Assembly: GCF_904849725.1 (NCBI RefSeq)
Contig: NC_058523.1
Location: forward strand, 341,909,948-341,973,947
Direction of reading: 5' to 3'
Origin: Hordeum vulgare subsp. vulgare
Lineage: Eukaryota; Streptophyta; Magnoliopsida; Poales; Poaceae
Length of the DNA stretch: 64,000 nt
In this document: positions 21,498 through 33,424 of the stretch, piece by piece
How positions within the stretch are numbered: the stretch's first letter is position 1
How the letters are laid out: each line of letters begins with the position of its first letter
Made by a program: the position numbers and the translations under genes
Notes under the pieces: generated by a model
Told to the model about the DNA's origin: nothing
Databases searched by the model: none
Seen by the model: only the letters and a program-made list of their open reading frames with translations

Positions 21498-22214
21498 TTT
21501 GATGGAATTGGAGGGCTCAACAATATGATGGATCAAAGTTAGACAGGATTTATGTACTTTGAAGATGTTGGATGCAGTATTTTCTATGCTCCAAAGTGAT
21601 AGAACTGCATATGAAATTTTTATACAAATGCAAATCTCCATGGATATGTCTATGGGCACATTGCTGCTACCTAACTCACATGTTTGAGAGCTTTTGTGGC
21701 TTCCATGCCAATCTTGTTTAAATTGAATAGCACCATGCCACTACCCCCAGCCTGATACACTTTATTTATTCCAAAGAATCTCAACTATCAAAGATAGATT
21801 AGTAATACATAGGGACCTTTCCAGCAAACAGATTTCTTATTCATGATTCCAATTAGAACATTATGATCACAACATACAAGTCACACAAGCTTTAACATCC
21901 TTAAAAATTTTCAGAATTGAACAACCTTTTGTATATTGATTTTACTAATGTTGTCGTAGTAGTCTACAACCGTACAAAATCACATAATGACAAGTACATG
22001 GGTTACAATCAAAAGAAACTATATGAGCAATTCTGAGAAGTACATGTTACGGTCAACACGAACTACATGAGCTATTCTGTTCGGAAGTTCCACATTGAAG
22101 TTATCTTCTCTTCGTGAGACACGGGTATACTATGCAATCCTATTTGGTCACTGAGTTTGGTCTCTTTTGATTTGGTGAAACTACACTTCTTGCTTCTTGT
22201 TGCATTGCATAGAG
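21498..22214. other. AT-rich sequence downstream of FRS, nothing recognised
   Basis: This holds the probable 3' flank of the FRS sequence. I see no open frame, terminal repeat or RNA gene. Confidence 0.6.
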
Positions 22215-22406
22215 CACTAGTAGAAAATAGGGCTTTGGTTCGGGCCTGGCCAACCCATTAGTCCCGGTTCTTCACGAACCGGGACCCATGGGGGGCATTA
22301 GTCCCAGTTCATGAGCCCAGGGGGCCGGCCGAGGCCTCGTGGGCATTGGTCCTGGTTCGTGTGGACCCATTTGTCCCGGTTCTAGGCACAAACCGGGACC
22401 AATGGG
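22215..22406. repeat. left terminal inverted repeat of CACTA
   Basis: It pairs with 24573-24772 at roughly 90% by eye. It contains internal fold-back motifs (GTCCCGGTTC...GAACCGGGAC). Confidence 0.88.
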
Positions 22407-22431
22407 TTTAGCCTTGAACCGGTTTAGCCTT

Positions 22432-23404
22432 GAGAGGGTTACGGCAAAAACTGGATGCACTTCGTGTACAAAACGGACAATCTCTTTCGAAGTATCAGGG
22501 TTTCATATGGAAACTCGTTTGTTACAAAGGGATTTCCTTTTTTTGTACTTATTTGAGCTCCATAGTTTTTCTGTGTTCAAAATGCACCATTCAAAGCCAC
22601 ATCATCAATTTACAACCCTTTCTGACTTCATTTGTTATTTTTCAAGCATTTACTGATTATTTTGAGCTATAAGACCATGAAATTGAAAAGCATTTGAAAT
22701 GAACTCTGAAAAGGTTCCAAGTTGGCATGGTATCATCATTTCACCCACATAGCATGTGCGATAAAGTTGAGAGGGTTACGGCAAAAACTGGATGCACTTC
22801 GTGTACAAAACGGACAATCTCTTTCGAAGTATGAGGGTTTCATACGGAAACTCGTCTGTTACAAAGGGATTTCATTTTTTTGAACTTACTTGAACTCCAT
22901 AGTTTTTCTGTGTTCAAAATGCACCATTCAAAGCCACATCATCAATTTATAACCCTTTCTGACTTCATTTGTTATTTTTCATGCATTTAGTGATTATTTT
23001 GAGCTATAAGACCATGAAATTGGAAAGCATTTGAAATGAACTCTGAAAAGGTTCCAAGTTGGCATGGTATCATCATTTCACCCACATAGCATGTGCGAGA
23101 AAGTTGAGAGGGTTACGGCAAAAACTGGATGCACTTCGTGTACAAAACGGACAATCTCTTTCGAAGTATCAGGGTTTCATACGGAAACTCGTGTGTTACA
23201 AAGGGATTTCATTTTTTGAACTTATTTGAACTCCATAGTTTTTCTGTGTTCAAAATGCACCATTCAAAGCCACATCAACAATTTACAACCCTTTCTGACA
23301 TCATTTGTTATTTTTCATGCATTTACTGATTATTTTGAGCTATAAGACCATAAAATTGAAAAGCATTTGAAATGAACTCTGAAAAGGTTCCAAGTTGGCA
23401 GTGG
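22432..23404. repeat. three tandem 337-bp units inside CACTA
   Basis: GAGAGGGTTACGGCAAAAAC begins at 22432, 22769 and 23106, an exact 337-base period. The third unit stops short near 23400 at AAGTTGGCA. Units are about 95% alike by eye. Open frames here repeat the same peptide and are not genes. Confidence 0.95.
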
Positions 23405-24572
23405 TTACAATTTTAACACAACACATGATATCCATTACATCTAGGGCACACCATTACATTTTTTCAAGTTCAAATAGTGCACAAATGATAGAATTACATC
23501 TAGGGCACAACACACTAGCAGAAACATAACACACACACTGCCACTTAATTGGTTTCTTAGATCAAATAGAAACTAAACTAGCCATAATGATGATGCCAAG
23601 AACAAAGAGAAAACCCATTGTTTCCATGAGATCATTCCTTTTCTGCAACTTCAATTGCATTTTCTTGTTTTATTGTTCAGATCCATAACCTTCTTCTCCA
23701 TCCTACTAGCTTTGATCCAACTACGTTAAAGGCCACCATGGAGCTCCTGAAAAGCTTGCCCCACTAGCTCAGTGGGAGGGGGTCAATCCAAACAACCCAA
23801 TCACACTCATCAGGAAGCTGTTAATTATGAGTTCACATAATTAGGTGAAATTCATAACTTTGTAATAAATTGATGAAAACAGAGTACCAAATGATGTTTT
23901 GAGCAATTACATCGAGTGGACAACCCAAAAACCTTCTTCCCGTGCTTGCTCCACCCCAAGAAACACGACGAGCAGGAATTAGCCCATGCCCCGGGCAACG
24001 GTGATTCGAGCGCTCCTCAAGGCCGTAGAAATTGGATTGGGAATGAAAAATTCGGATTGGAACTGCACAGTTCCGCATCCATCCACCTACGAGCCAGAAA
24101 GGCGCATATTACGACCCATCCCGCGAAACCCTAGATGAGAAATCACCAAATCCAATGTCAACCGAAAATCCAAATCGACTTACCTCACTGTCTACGGAGG
24201 AGCTTGCACACGACATTGCGGACGTACACATGGATGTGCCCCAGCGGTGAAAACAGGGACGAGGCGTGATGGACTGCTAAATCTAGACAAATCTTAGGAA
24301 AAATGGAGCTTCCAGGTCGAGCTTCGAGAGGAGAAAGCTTAACTAGTGTGGCTCGGGCATTTCATCGAACACCTCATGTGCATAGGAGGTAAGCTAGAGC
24401 ACCTAAATGCCCTCCCCTCGCCGGCCAGAAAAAAACAGAGTGCTCTACCGCGGCGATGGGTATATATAGGCAAATTATTTGTCCCGGTTCGTGGCATAAA
24501 ACGGGGCTAAAGCCCCCCTTCTAAACCGGTTCAAGGCATGAACCGGTACCAATGGATGTGGGCAGGAGCGCG
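23405..24572. other. CACTA internal region without a recognisable gene
   Basis: AT-rich to 23900, then GC richer. No transposase or captured gene was recognised; only the TATA and splice-donor-like motifs on the minus strand noted for the parent element. Confidence 0.6.
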
Positions 24573-24772
24573 ACCCATTGGTCCCAGTTTGTGCCTAGAA
24601 CCGGGACAAATGGGTCCACACGAACCGGAACCAATGCCCACGAGGCCCTGACAAGCCCCCTGGGCTCATGAACCGGGACTAATGCGCCCCATGGGTTCCG
24701 ATTCGTGAAGAACAGGGACTAATGGGCTGGCCAGGCCCGAACCAAAGCCCTATTTTCTATTTTCTACTAGTG
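24573..24772. repeat. right terminal inverted repeat of CACTA
   Basis: Inverted copy of 22215-22406. It carries an extra tandem AAAATAG-type heptamer near the tip. Confidence 0.88.
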
Positions 24773-25440
24773 ACCTAGGCCAAAGTGTTTGCAGTCCTCT
24801 TCCTGCAAAGCAGAACAATATTCAGGGTTTCCACAAAATTCCGATTAAAAGAAGGAAGAGCTGCTAAGGTACCAAATTCAGCGCTGCAGCTCGTCGATTT
24901 GGCCCAGCTGCGCGGGGTTGAGAGCGCCGAGATTGCTCACCGCACGCCGAGGAGCAGCTGGAGCAGCCTCGTCAGCCGCGACGTGGCCAGGTAGTACGCT
25001 GTGCCGGCAGGGATAGCCCACGGCGCCGCGAGCGTCCATGCAAGGAGGCCTGTCGGCCGCAACTCAACCAGCCAGTACGCCTCGCCGGGCTCCACAGGGA
25101 TTACCCACAGTGTCGCCGGCGTTCATAGAACGAGGTTGTCTCGCCGTCCTGGAGGATCCATCCGAGACGCTGTCGACGAGGACGAGATCGCCTCGCCGCA
25201 TCAGAAGTGCCAGCCATGGCGCATCAACTAGGTGGAGGTCGCCTCGCATCAACTCGCCACAACAGGACGGCGCACCGGAACTCGCCGCATCGGTTGTGAT
25301 TTGGGAGAGAAAAGAGAAGGGCCGACTGCTTTTTTTCTTTTCTTTTAATGCGTTTTCTCGTCTCACACCGTCATTACAGCCACGTCATATCACTGCCTAA
25401 TCAGCGTGTAAAAGTTCTTATCCCTTCGTACGTCTAGCAT
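24773..25440. other. GC-rich gene-like fragment, unidentified
   Basis: Composition rises sharply in GC, as in grass coding DNA. On the minus strand 25122-24937 is open for 62 codons and reads as a hydrophobic C-terminus (WVIPVEPGEAYWLVEL, then PWAIPAGTAYYLA) ending in TGA. Two similar hydrophobic segments suggest an internal duplication. I do not recognise the protein. Plus-strand frames here look like shadows. It may be a remnant of a host exon. Confidence 0.35.
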
Positions 25441-25769
25441 TACTAGAAAGTACTCCAAAAATGCTTTTCTCTACACTAAACGTCTTAAAGCAATTTTAAC
25501 CTCGCGAGCCAAATGAACACACATTTTTGTCTGCATTTATCTATTTGGGTGGGTTTAACGAATATTTATGTTTGTTTTTTAAAATGGATCGACGCTTGCG
25601 TCCAACGCTATACTTGCTCATTTTAAGGCGGCGCAAAAAATATGACATAACTATTTTAAAAATAAAAAATGTTAATTAAACATTAATGCGGGCCTTAACG
25701 GTCGGTGATAGTTCACGAGTCCATCATACATTAATTAAGAAAATTAAATTAAGCATAAAACTAGAGGCG
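25441..25769. other. AT-rich sequence, nothing recognised
   Basis: No gene, repeat or RNA was seen. It leads into a GC-rich decayed coding fragment. Confidence 0.5.
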
Positions 25770-26320
25770 CTGTGCGTTAGGCATCCTCCTCGTCGTCATC
25801 ATCGAGGCCACTCAGGTCGACGAGCGACGGCACCAGGCCAGCCCAGGGGAAAGCCGTCTCACAAGCGACGGCGACGTTGCCCGCCAATGGTTGCACCGCC
25901 GTTGGCTGGGCTCTAGCGCGACACTCCTCCTCCTCTGGCTCGGCCTCGCGCTCCAACTCCTCGAGTCGTCGCCCCTTGAAGCCCTCCTCCGCCAGCCGTC
26001 GTCACCCCAAACCACATGGGTGGCGCGCTGACCTACTCGCGTACTACGTCGCCCCACACGTACGTCTCCCATACGGGGAGACATGCTCGACTCGGGATTG
26101 GCTTGGATGGCGGGGCCACAGGTGGCATGATGCAGTCGTCGGCAGCGAAGAGCTCCATGGCCTCCATGAGCCACACCTGGTAAGCCGTCTCCTCCTCCTC
26201 CTTCTTGCGCCGCTTTTCCTCCTCGCTCTCACGGACAACAGCCGCCAGCGACTCCTAGTAGGCGGTCTCCACCCCCTGGTCCTCATCACGCACGACGAGG
26301 GGCGCGTCCGCATTCTAGGA
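25770..26320 (-). pseudogene. decayed Glu-rich coding fragment
   Basis: On the minus strand a frame of acidic and basic helices (SEEEKRRKKEEEETAYQVWL, then MPPVAPPSKP) can be followed, but it has an in-frame TAG near 26255 and frame changes toward 25900. The repeated ETAY...SL pattern suggests short internal repeats. A run encoding aspartates at 25785-25800 may be its acidic end. It ends near the + sequence TTGGAGTTGCTCTTA (26400-26414), a motif often seen at the border of Triticeae DNA transposons, so it may be captured or transposon-borne. Family unknown. Confidence 0.35.
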
Positions 26321-26821
26321 ATGGGTCGGCTTGGTGGGCCATCAATTTTGTCCGCGGTGAACCAAACGGACGTGGGCGGACGAAATGGGTCGCCTGGTTG
26401 GAGTTGCTCTTACATTTTGATATCGAGAGAGTATTGCCTATTCAAAAGTTGAGGTAAGATAGTGTTATACAAAAAATGTTTCATTTCAGTCGAAAATAGT
26501 TCGTTAACAAGAATTGATCAACCTTATTGATGAATTATATTTTAGAAGCATACGATCGTGAATTTTGTAAGCACAACTCTCTACAACTTTAGTTTGCTCT
26601 ATGTTATAGTTAGTTTTAATAAATTTTAAATGCCCTCGATTGCACTGTTTATCTGGTTTTCTATGTTTCTATGAAATAAAATGTCCCAAAATAAAAATAT
26701 AATATCTCAAAAAATTACTATGTTTTTTGTTGAATAAATAAGAATTTTTTACGTTGAACATACCTCGAGGGGTGCATCAGCACCCTAGAAGCCAGCATGG
26801 CGCGGCCACCCCTACGCGCGC
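26321..26821. other. intergenic sequence before the Tat Gypsy, nothing recognised
   Basis: AT-rich, no coding signal. Its last bases, CGCGC (26817-26821), are the left target duplication of the Gypsy element. Confidence 0.6.
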
Positions 26822-27309
26822 TGTTGGGGATATTACCTGTGACTGACCCGCCCTAGTTGGGCCGGGTTAGTCATTAGGCGATTCATCCGAGCAGGTATTT
26901 GGGCCTTATCCTGGTCAAATCAAGGTCATATGACGGTTTGTGAATCGTGGAAAGTCTCCAAGCTTCGGAAGATAGCGACTTAGAGACCACCGGGGTCACG
27001 ATTCGTAGGAAGGAAAGTATCCTTGTAAACCCTAGGGGATTTGACCTGTATATAAAGGCGAGTCCCAGGGGACGAGAGGGTAGGTTAGAAATCATCGAGT
27101 GCTAGGTTTGGCGAATTACGCCCCCTTGTAATCGAATCCACATCAATACACACAAAAGCAGGACGTAGGCTATTACCTCCTCACGAGGGGCCGAACCTGG
27201 GTAAATCGCCGTGTCTCTCCCGCTTAACCCCTTTGAGTCGCCACCAAGGTGCGATGGCTCCAGTATTAAGTCCTTTCACGAGGACATCTGCCGTGACAAA
27301 ACCACGACA
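26822..27309 (+). repeat. 5' LTR of Tat Gypsy, 488 bp
   Basis: TGTTGGGGATATTACC to CCACGACA. TATA box at 27049-27056 (TATATAAA). It differs from the 3' LTR at about 26913 (G/C), 27033 (T/C) and 27194 (A/G), and lacks one C in the run at about 27121. Confidence 0.97.
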
Positions 27310-27310
27310 G

Positions 27311-27328
27311 TTGGCGCCCACCGTGGGG
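27311..27328 (+). other. primer-binding site of Tat Gypsy
   Basis: TTGGCGCCCACCGTGGGG follows the LTR after one base. This is a common primer site of plant Gypsy elements; the matching tRNA was not checked. Confidence 0.75.
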
Positions 27329-27388
27329 CCTACGCATGGTGGAGTTGAGTTCTCAAAGGGAGCCCTACCAGGGTTTGGGAGTTACGCG

Positions 27389-27814
27389 ATGGGGCTCATG
27401 ACTCGGAGCCGCCGCGGGATAACCTACATCGACAACCAGCAATGGGGACCTGAAGCGGATTCAATTGAATCTGGTTACAGGGTCCCCTTCGGCAAGATCA
27501 ACATCTTCATCGGCATGATCGGATCATCCGCGCCTGAGCCGGACATCTCCACCGACATCGTCGAGCCGGCCAGGTACGTCCGCCTAGTCATAACACCAAA
27601 TCTGACTCGCCCGGTCTTTGTGGGGTTCACGCAGGGATTAGAGGAGCCAGAACGCTCGGCGACTCAGGAAACAACACCGGTCAACTCCGATGACGAATTG
27701 TCCATGGGTGACTCAGATTCAATCCGCTCTCTGCATGGGGATTGTCTTGGGAGCTTGTCGCTGGCCATGGACCCAGAAATCCTTGACCGAACTCGCCGCC
27801 AGATCACCATCTAG
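27389..27814 (+). CDS. small leader ORF upstream of gag
   Basis: From ATG 27389 the frame runs 141 codons to TAG 27812-27814 and begins MGLMTRSRRG. It has no zinc finger and no motif I recognise. Tat elements often carry an ORF before gag, so it may be a genuine extra ORF or the N-terminus of gag separated by a stop. A second ATG at 27815 starts a short stretch (MAGATQPTQNP) that leads, after a frame change near 27870, into gag. Confidence 0.5.
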   Translation: MGLMTRSRRGITYIDNQQWGPEADSIESGYRVPFGKINIFIGMIGSSAPEPDISTDIVEPARYVRLVITPNLTRPVFVGFTQGLEEPERSATQETTPVNSDDELSMGDSDSIRSLHGDCLGSLSLAMDPEILDRTRRQITI

Positions 27815-30428
27815 ATGGCTGGGGCGACTCAGCCCACACAAAACCCTACTGGGGCGATGGAACCGGCGTGACGTCCAGGAGCCCGGCCGCAGTCCTAGTG
27901 AATTTAGCGGCGGAGGTCACAAGGCTAATGGCGACTCCCCTCACACCAGAGAACCAAGAGGAGATAAACACGGAGCTGGCGAAACTCAGAGAGGCAGTGG
28001 CAAAGGCTCATTGGGACACCGAGATGGAGTCCGCCAGGATCGAGACTCGGCAAGCTCAAATTACGTCTGAAAGGATGCGTTTAACCACTGACAACTGGCG
28101 GCTCGAGAGACAGCAGCGCGCATCCGACGCCGTCCATCAGCGGAGACACCAGGGTCTCCTGCCCCATGATCTCAACCCGACCCGCCTGTTCGACACTCCA
28201 CGAACCCCTGGGGCGGGAGCCGCCCCGGGGGGAGGACTGGGCCGCCCGCCTAACCCGCCGGCTCAGCCGATTGAGGGTCACATTCCCCTTGTCCGGACGC
28301 CTCAAGGCCACTTTTCCAACCCGGTGGATAACGTGCTTGCCGCAACTCGCCATCTGGAGTCTCTTCCGATTCACGGCAACACCCCAGCCAAGATAGAAGC
28401 AAGGAACGCCATCGAGATGTTAAAAACGGCGGTGGTTCAAAACGCCCAGTTCTCACATAGCCTCGAGAGGTTGCATTCCACCCCTCAGGCAAGTTATACC
28501 AGGAGCAGGCCAGAGGACCAGCCTGCCGTAAACAGTGGGCCGCGACACTTCCCACACGACAACGCGCCCGAATGAAACCCGCCGGGCCGAGATCTCCCGA
28601 ACATCCAAGACGCCCCGGCCCCCCTCGTCGGGGGCGGAGGGCGAGTTGGGGTACCATGCTTGTCCCCGGCCCTTTGGAACGAAAGGATGCCCAAAGACTT
28701 CAAGGGACCAAGGAAAGTGCCTAATTATACATCGGACCTCGAGCCGACGTCATGGATCGAGAGTTATGAAATCGCCATGGACATGCTCGACGTAAACGAG
28801 GCGGTTTGCGCCAGATACTTCACAATGATGCTCGAGGGGTCGGCACGCACTTGGTTGAAAAACTTGCCTCCCAATTCCATCCAGTCCTGGGCCGAGTTAA
28901 AAGAGCGTTTCATCAAAAATTTCCGAGGAACTTGCAAACGTCCGATGACGATCGTCGATCTATAGCACTGTGTTCAGCGCCCGGATGAGTCGGCCCACCA
29001 TTGGTCACGGCGGGTTGCAGAAATTATTCATTCGTCAGATGGTACTACGGCGGCTCAAGCTGTGCTCATCCTCGAGCACAATTGTCATTACGAACCCTTG
29101 GTGCAGAAATTGGGGCGGCTCAAACGAAAGGTGCAAGACATGGGCGAGCTGATGGACACCCTCACTAGATATGCCGAGGCCGATGATACCAAAGATCCCG
29201 GCGAGGATGGCAAGGCTAATTCGCCTAAGAAGGGCGAGTCATCCAAAAATCATACCCGGTTCCAGGGGCGTAACCGTCACAATCAAGCAATGGCAAGCGG
29301 AGACCACAGGAGGAGCCCTCGGACTTAGTCGCCAATACCAACGCTAATAGCGGCAAAAGAAGAATCGAGGTTTCAGTAGGAAGAGGCCGCGTAACTATGA
29401 AGAGCTACTCAAGGGCCCTTGCCCGCACCACGCCACGGCTGACGGCCCGGCGAGTCACTCTTGGGAAAACTGCTTCGTGATGCGAGAGTTTCGGGCGGAG
29501 GCAATCAAGAAGAGTCAAAATGAAGACCCGGACGAGCGCCAGGAGCAATTCGCCGTGCCCAACCAAAGACAGAACACCTTCGGCGGTTTTCCCGAACAGG
29601 GGGCTCAGGGAGGCCCGCAGCCAGGCGGCGGCCAATACCCGGTGCACCACCAGCGGCGGTACAACCCGCCAGGAGTCTTCCAGCAGCCACCCCCACAGGG
29701 GGCTCCGCAGGGTCAGGACGATAATGGGGGTTTCTGCAGCAACCCCAAACAGTTAAGTAATGGGCAGTACCACGTTTTCACCACTAATGCTTGCAGGCGT
29801 GATAAGAAGGTGAGTCACCGGGCGTACAGTGTATCTGAACCGGCGATTCCCAGATACCTCCATTGGTCTGAGCAGACCATAACATGGAGCAGGGAGGATC
29901 ACCCGCCAAGAGTAGATAACCCGGTCGATCTAGCGTTGGTCGTGGCTCCCCAAGTGGGGGGTTACACCCTATCAAAGGTACTAATGGATGGTGGCAGCAG
30001 CATCAATATCCTATAATTCGACACCTTCCAAAGGATGAATCTATTGGAGAAAGACCTGATGCCTTCAACCACAGTTTTCCACGGAATTGTCCCAGGCAAG
30101 TCGGCTTATCCCAGAGGCCGGGTCAGGCTCGCAGTGGCATTTGGAACTGCACAGAATTATAGGTCGGAGTCTCTAATCTTCGAGGTGGTCAAATTGAAAA
30201 GCCCCTACCATGCGCTGTTTGGGCCACCGGCTTACGCCCGCTTCATGGCTCGCCCGTGCTATGTTTACCTCAAGCTCAAAATGCCTGGTCCCAAAGGACC
30301 CATCACAGTTGATGGAGATAGAAGGATCGCAAAGGAATGTGAAGAAGGGGACGCGGCTTATGCGGAAGTCGCCTGTGCCGCGGAAGAGCTCAAACACCAT
30401 CGGGCCAATGTTGACCCGGCGGACATGT
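27815..30428 (+). pseudogene. gag: gag-protease region of Tat Gypsy, interrupted by stops
   Basis: A glutamate-rich helical N-terminus (INTELAKLREAVAKAHWD, about 27975-28025) leads into the Gypsy capsid domain (WIESYEIAMDMLDVNEAV, ARTWLKNLP, LKERFIKNF, 28750-28930), a region ending HSWENCFVMREF, and an aspartic protease with DGGSSINIL (about 29990-30013). Lesions: a frame change near 27870, TGA 28573-28575 (CGA to TGA in context), TAG 28963-28965 (CAG to TAG), a frame change near 29325 and TAA 30014-30016. After 30428 the frame is interrupted by the nested LTR and resumes at 34775. Removing 4346 bases (LTR plus one target copy) restores phase, so pro-pol was continuous before that insertion. 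Confidence 0.88.
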
Positions 30429-32989
30429 TGTCACGCCCAAGATGCGACCCTATCCTCAATTTGTCATGAAGGCCTCGTCAGGGATAGAAGCGCATCTCGT
30501 CGTGTCGCAAGAATGGATATCTTTAGAAGTACATGTACTGAAAAGAAGAGAGATATATATATATACAGAGTTGGTTTACACTCGACACAAGCTACATCAG
30601 AGTCACATCAGTACATTACATAATCATCAAGAGTAAGAGCAGGGTCCGACTACGGACGAAAACAAACGACAAAAGAAGAACGACGTCCATCCTTGCTATC
30701 CCAGGCTGCCGGCCTGGAACCCATCCTAGATCGATGAATAAGAATAAGAAGAAGAAACTCCAAATGAACAATCAATGCGCTCGCGTCGAGAAACCTCTAC
30801 CTGTACCTGCAGCTGGTGTTGTAGTAATCTGTGAGCCACAGGGGACTCAGCAATCTCATTTCCAAAGGTATCAAGACTAGCAAAGCTTAATGGGTGAGGT
30901 ATGGTTAAGTGGTGAGGTTGCAGCAGCGGCTAAGCATATATTTGGTGGCTAAACTTACGAGTACAAGAATAAAGAGGGGGATGATCTACGCATAACGGAC
31001 GTCACTACAGATGATCAAATGAATGATCCTGAACACCTACCTACGTCAGACATAACCCCACCGTGTCCTCGATCGGAGAAAGAACTCACGAAAGAGACAG
31101 TCACGGTTACGCACACAGTTGGCATGTTTTAATTAAGTTAACTTCAAGTTATCTAGAACCAGTGTTAAACAAAGTTTCCACGTTGCTACATAACCGCGGG
31201 CACGGCTTTCCGAAAGATTTAACCCTGCAGGGGTGCTCCAACTAGTCCATCACAAATTACCACAAGCCGCATAGAAATCCTCAATCACGAAGCTCGCGAT
31301 CTCGTCGGATTCCCTAGTGGAAAACCTCAACTCTGAGTTTACCCAAAGCATCACCGGAATCCCGATGCACAAGATATCTCGTCAAAGGTAAAACTAATCC
31401 AGCAAGGACGCCCGACGTGTCGACGTACCCGATAGGAGCCGCGTATCTCGTTCTTAGGACCCGACGGATGGAACTAGCTACGAGTGCGAAACCTCGAGTT
31501 TCCCCGTGGTGGCCCCGCAGGCAGACCGTTTGGGACCAACACCATAGCGCTAACTCCCTATGCATTTCAATTTATCAAAATTATAATGTTGGGCAAATGT
31601 AGAACCAAAGTTGGGCCTTGCCAGACCAGCTTTAATCTAAAACGAATTATCAAGGGGGTCCCCATAACAACCCCGATCGTGTTAGGAGCGCTCGATTATG
31701 GAACATAACACCGGTAGCCGAAACTAAGGGGGCAAAGGTGGAACAAAACACCAGGCTAGAAAGGCCGAGCCTTCGACCTTTTACCAAGTATATAGGTGCA
31801 TTAAATTAAATAGCATTTAATATGGTGATATAACAAGGAACCCATGCTGTCACATGGGAGCATCTGCACCTGCAACTAGCAACGCTAACAACATGGATAA
31901 GCAAGCGGTAACATAGCCAATCAGTGGTTTGCTAGGTTGAACAGGTTGAAGGTTTCATGGCATTGTTGAGAGGCTGATATTTAACATGTGGTAGGCAACG
32001 AGACATAACCGATAGAAACGGTAAACTAGCATGGCAATGATAGTAATGGTATCTGGGGAAATGATCATCTTGCCTGAGATCCCGCTTAGAAGAAGAATGC
32101 CTCCGTGAAGCAGACGAACCGATGTAGTCGAACGGGTCCTCACAATCCGGCACGTTGCGGAACTCTATCGAGACGAGGCAAACCGGAACACAAATCAACA
32201 CACGGAATTCACCACAAGATGCACAACACATAAGATGCATGAGCAGCTGAGTATATGCAAGTCACGGCATGACAATTCACACAATCAAACACTACACATT
32301 AAGTGAAGTTCAATATGCAACGAGTTGCATATCGACGAAACTCCACATTTAATTACTTAGTTCACTCCCGTTCAGGTACACGACTATATTAAATGTTGTT
32401 AAACATGACACGAGGGTGAAGCACAAATTAATCTACCTAGATAGGCATTTTAAATGAGACCGGAAACGACATATAGCATCGCCGAAATGACCCCACTAAT
32501 CAAATCTTAACTCTGTCCAGATTTGTCCTAATCACATTTTAGGTTTGTTAAACGGAAAAACAAAGTGGTTCACGTGATTCTACTCGTCGTCCTGGTCCAT
32601 TTACATATATGGCACATCTCCAATGGAGCTACGGACAAATAGTTACGACCTAAACCGTTTTCAACACGTCGACATGCAAAACGATGCAACAACACACTAA
32701 ACAGTTCTAATTATGCATGAGAGTTGGAAATTATTAACCTACGCAAAATTCTAGACAAGTTACAAATTTGAATCACTCCGATCCGATGCACGGTTTAGAA
32801 ACTACGCCCGTTTGAAAAACAAAGCTTTTCCTGAAATTAGCAAAGTCCCTGAAAATTGAAAAAAAATCTCACGACGTTAAAAAAAAACAATGGGCCGAAT
32901 TGCACTATTGTGCAGTGGCCCAGGGCTGAAATCAGCCCAAGTGGTGCTATGGTCAAGAGAAAAAAAATAAACTCAGTAGCAAAAGAATT

Positions 32990-33060
32990 GAGGCCTCCAT
33001 GGGATTTGATCTCGGGACCTCTCTGGTGGAGACTAAGGCACCAACCAGTCCAGCTACGAA
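32990..33060 (-). ncRNA. tRNA-like (SINE-type) pol III promoter relic 1
   Basis: On minus an A-box-like TAGCTGGACTGG (33045-33056) is followed by a B-box-like GAGATCAAATCCC (33001-33013) at tRNA spacing. It does not fold as a complete tRNA by eye. It may be an old tRNA-derived SINE head inside the LTR. Confidence 0.45.
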
Positions 33061-33147
33061 ACAACTATGATAACATATGGGTTTAGCCAATATGAAGGTG
33101 CATAAGGGGCCGACCTGAACCAAAAAAACAAACAAAGCAGAATTAGG

Positions 33148-33218
33148 GGTGCCTGGGATTCGAACCCCAGATCCCTTGGATGAAAACGAGCGGCGCTAGC
33201 CACTGGGCTACAGTCGTG
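33148..33218 (-). ncRNA. tRNA-like (SINE-type) pol III promoter relic 2
   Basis: On minus TAGCCCAGTGG (33200-33210) fits the pol III A box and GGTTCGAATCC (33156-33166) fits the B box exactly, with tRNA spacing and a T-arm-like stem GGGTTCGAATCCC. No clear acceptor stem was found. It is likely a SINE head or tRNA-derived insertion, not a working tRNA gene. Confidence 0.55.
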
Positions 33219-33424
33219 TTTGCGACCAACTACGGGTCCTGCGAATTTGAACCATATCAAGGTCGAGACTTAGTCTTCCACGAACGCACCGGGATCTCAC
33301 CTTCAGATGCAGCAGATATACGCGACGGCAAGGCTTGCTGACGGTTGGAGGCGAGCTGGGGCTGCAGCGAAGTTCGCGGGAACGGGCTGACTGACTTGCT
33401 CCCGTCCAGATCCGGCACCTAGCT

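Larger units (their letters stand above)
22215..24772. mobile_element. non-autonomous CACTA (En/Spm) transposon, 2558 bp
   Basis: The ends read CACTAGTAGAAAATAGGGC and, at the right, its inverted form ending CTACTAGTG. The inverted ends extend about 192 bp left (22215-22406) and 200 bp right (24573-24772), the right one with a short AAAATAG duplication. They contain many GTCCCGGTTC/GAACCGGGAC palindromes, the subterminal repeats typical of grass CACTA elements. No transposase frame exists. A minus-strand TATA (near 24460-24475) and a possible exon with a GTAAGT donor (near 24180-24190) hint at a transcribed remnant. The flanks GAG and ACC do not form the expected 3-bp duplication. Confidence 0.88.

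Noticed and set aside
22272..22656. Pro/Gly-rich frames at the left CACTA end
   Set aside because: They are translations of subterminal palindromic repeats and the 337-bp unit, not genes.
33148..33218. Functional tRNA gene
   Set aside because: The A and B boxes are good, but no seven-base acceptor stem pairs by eye, so it is kept only as a tRNA-like relic.
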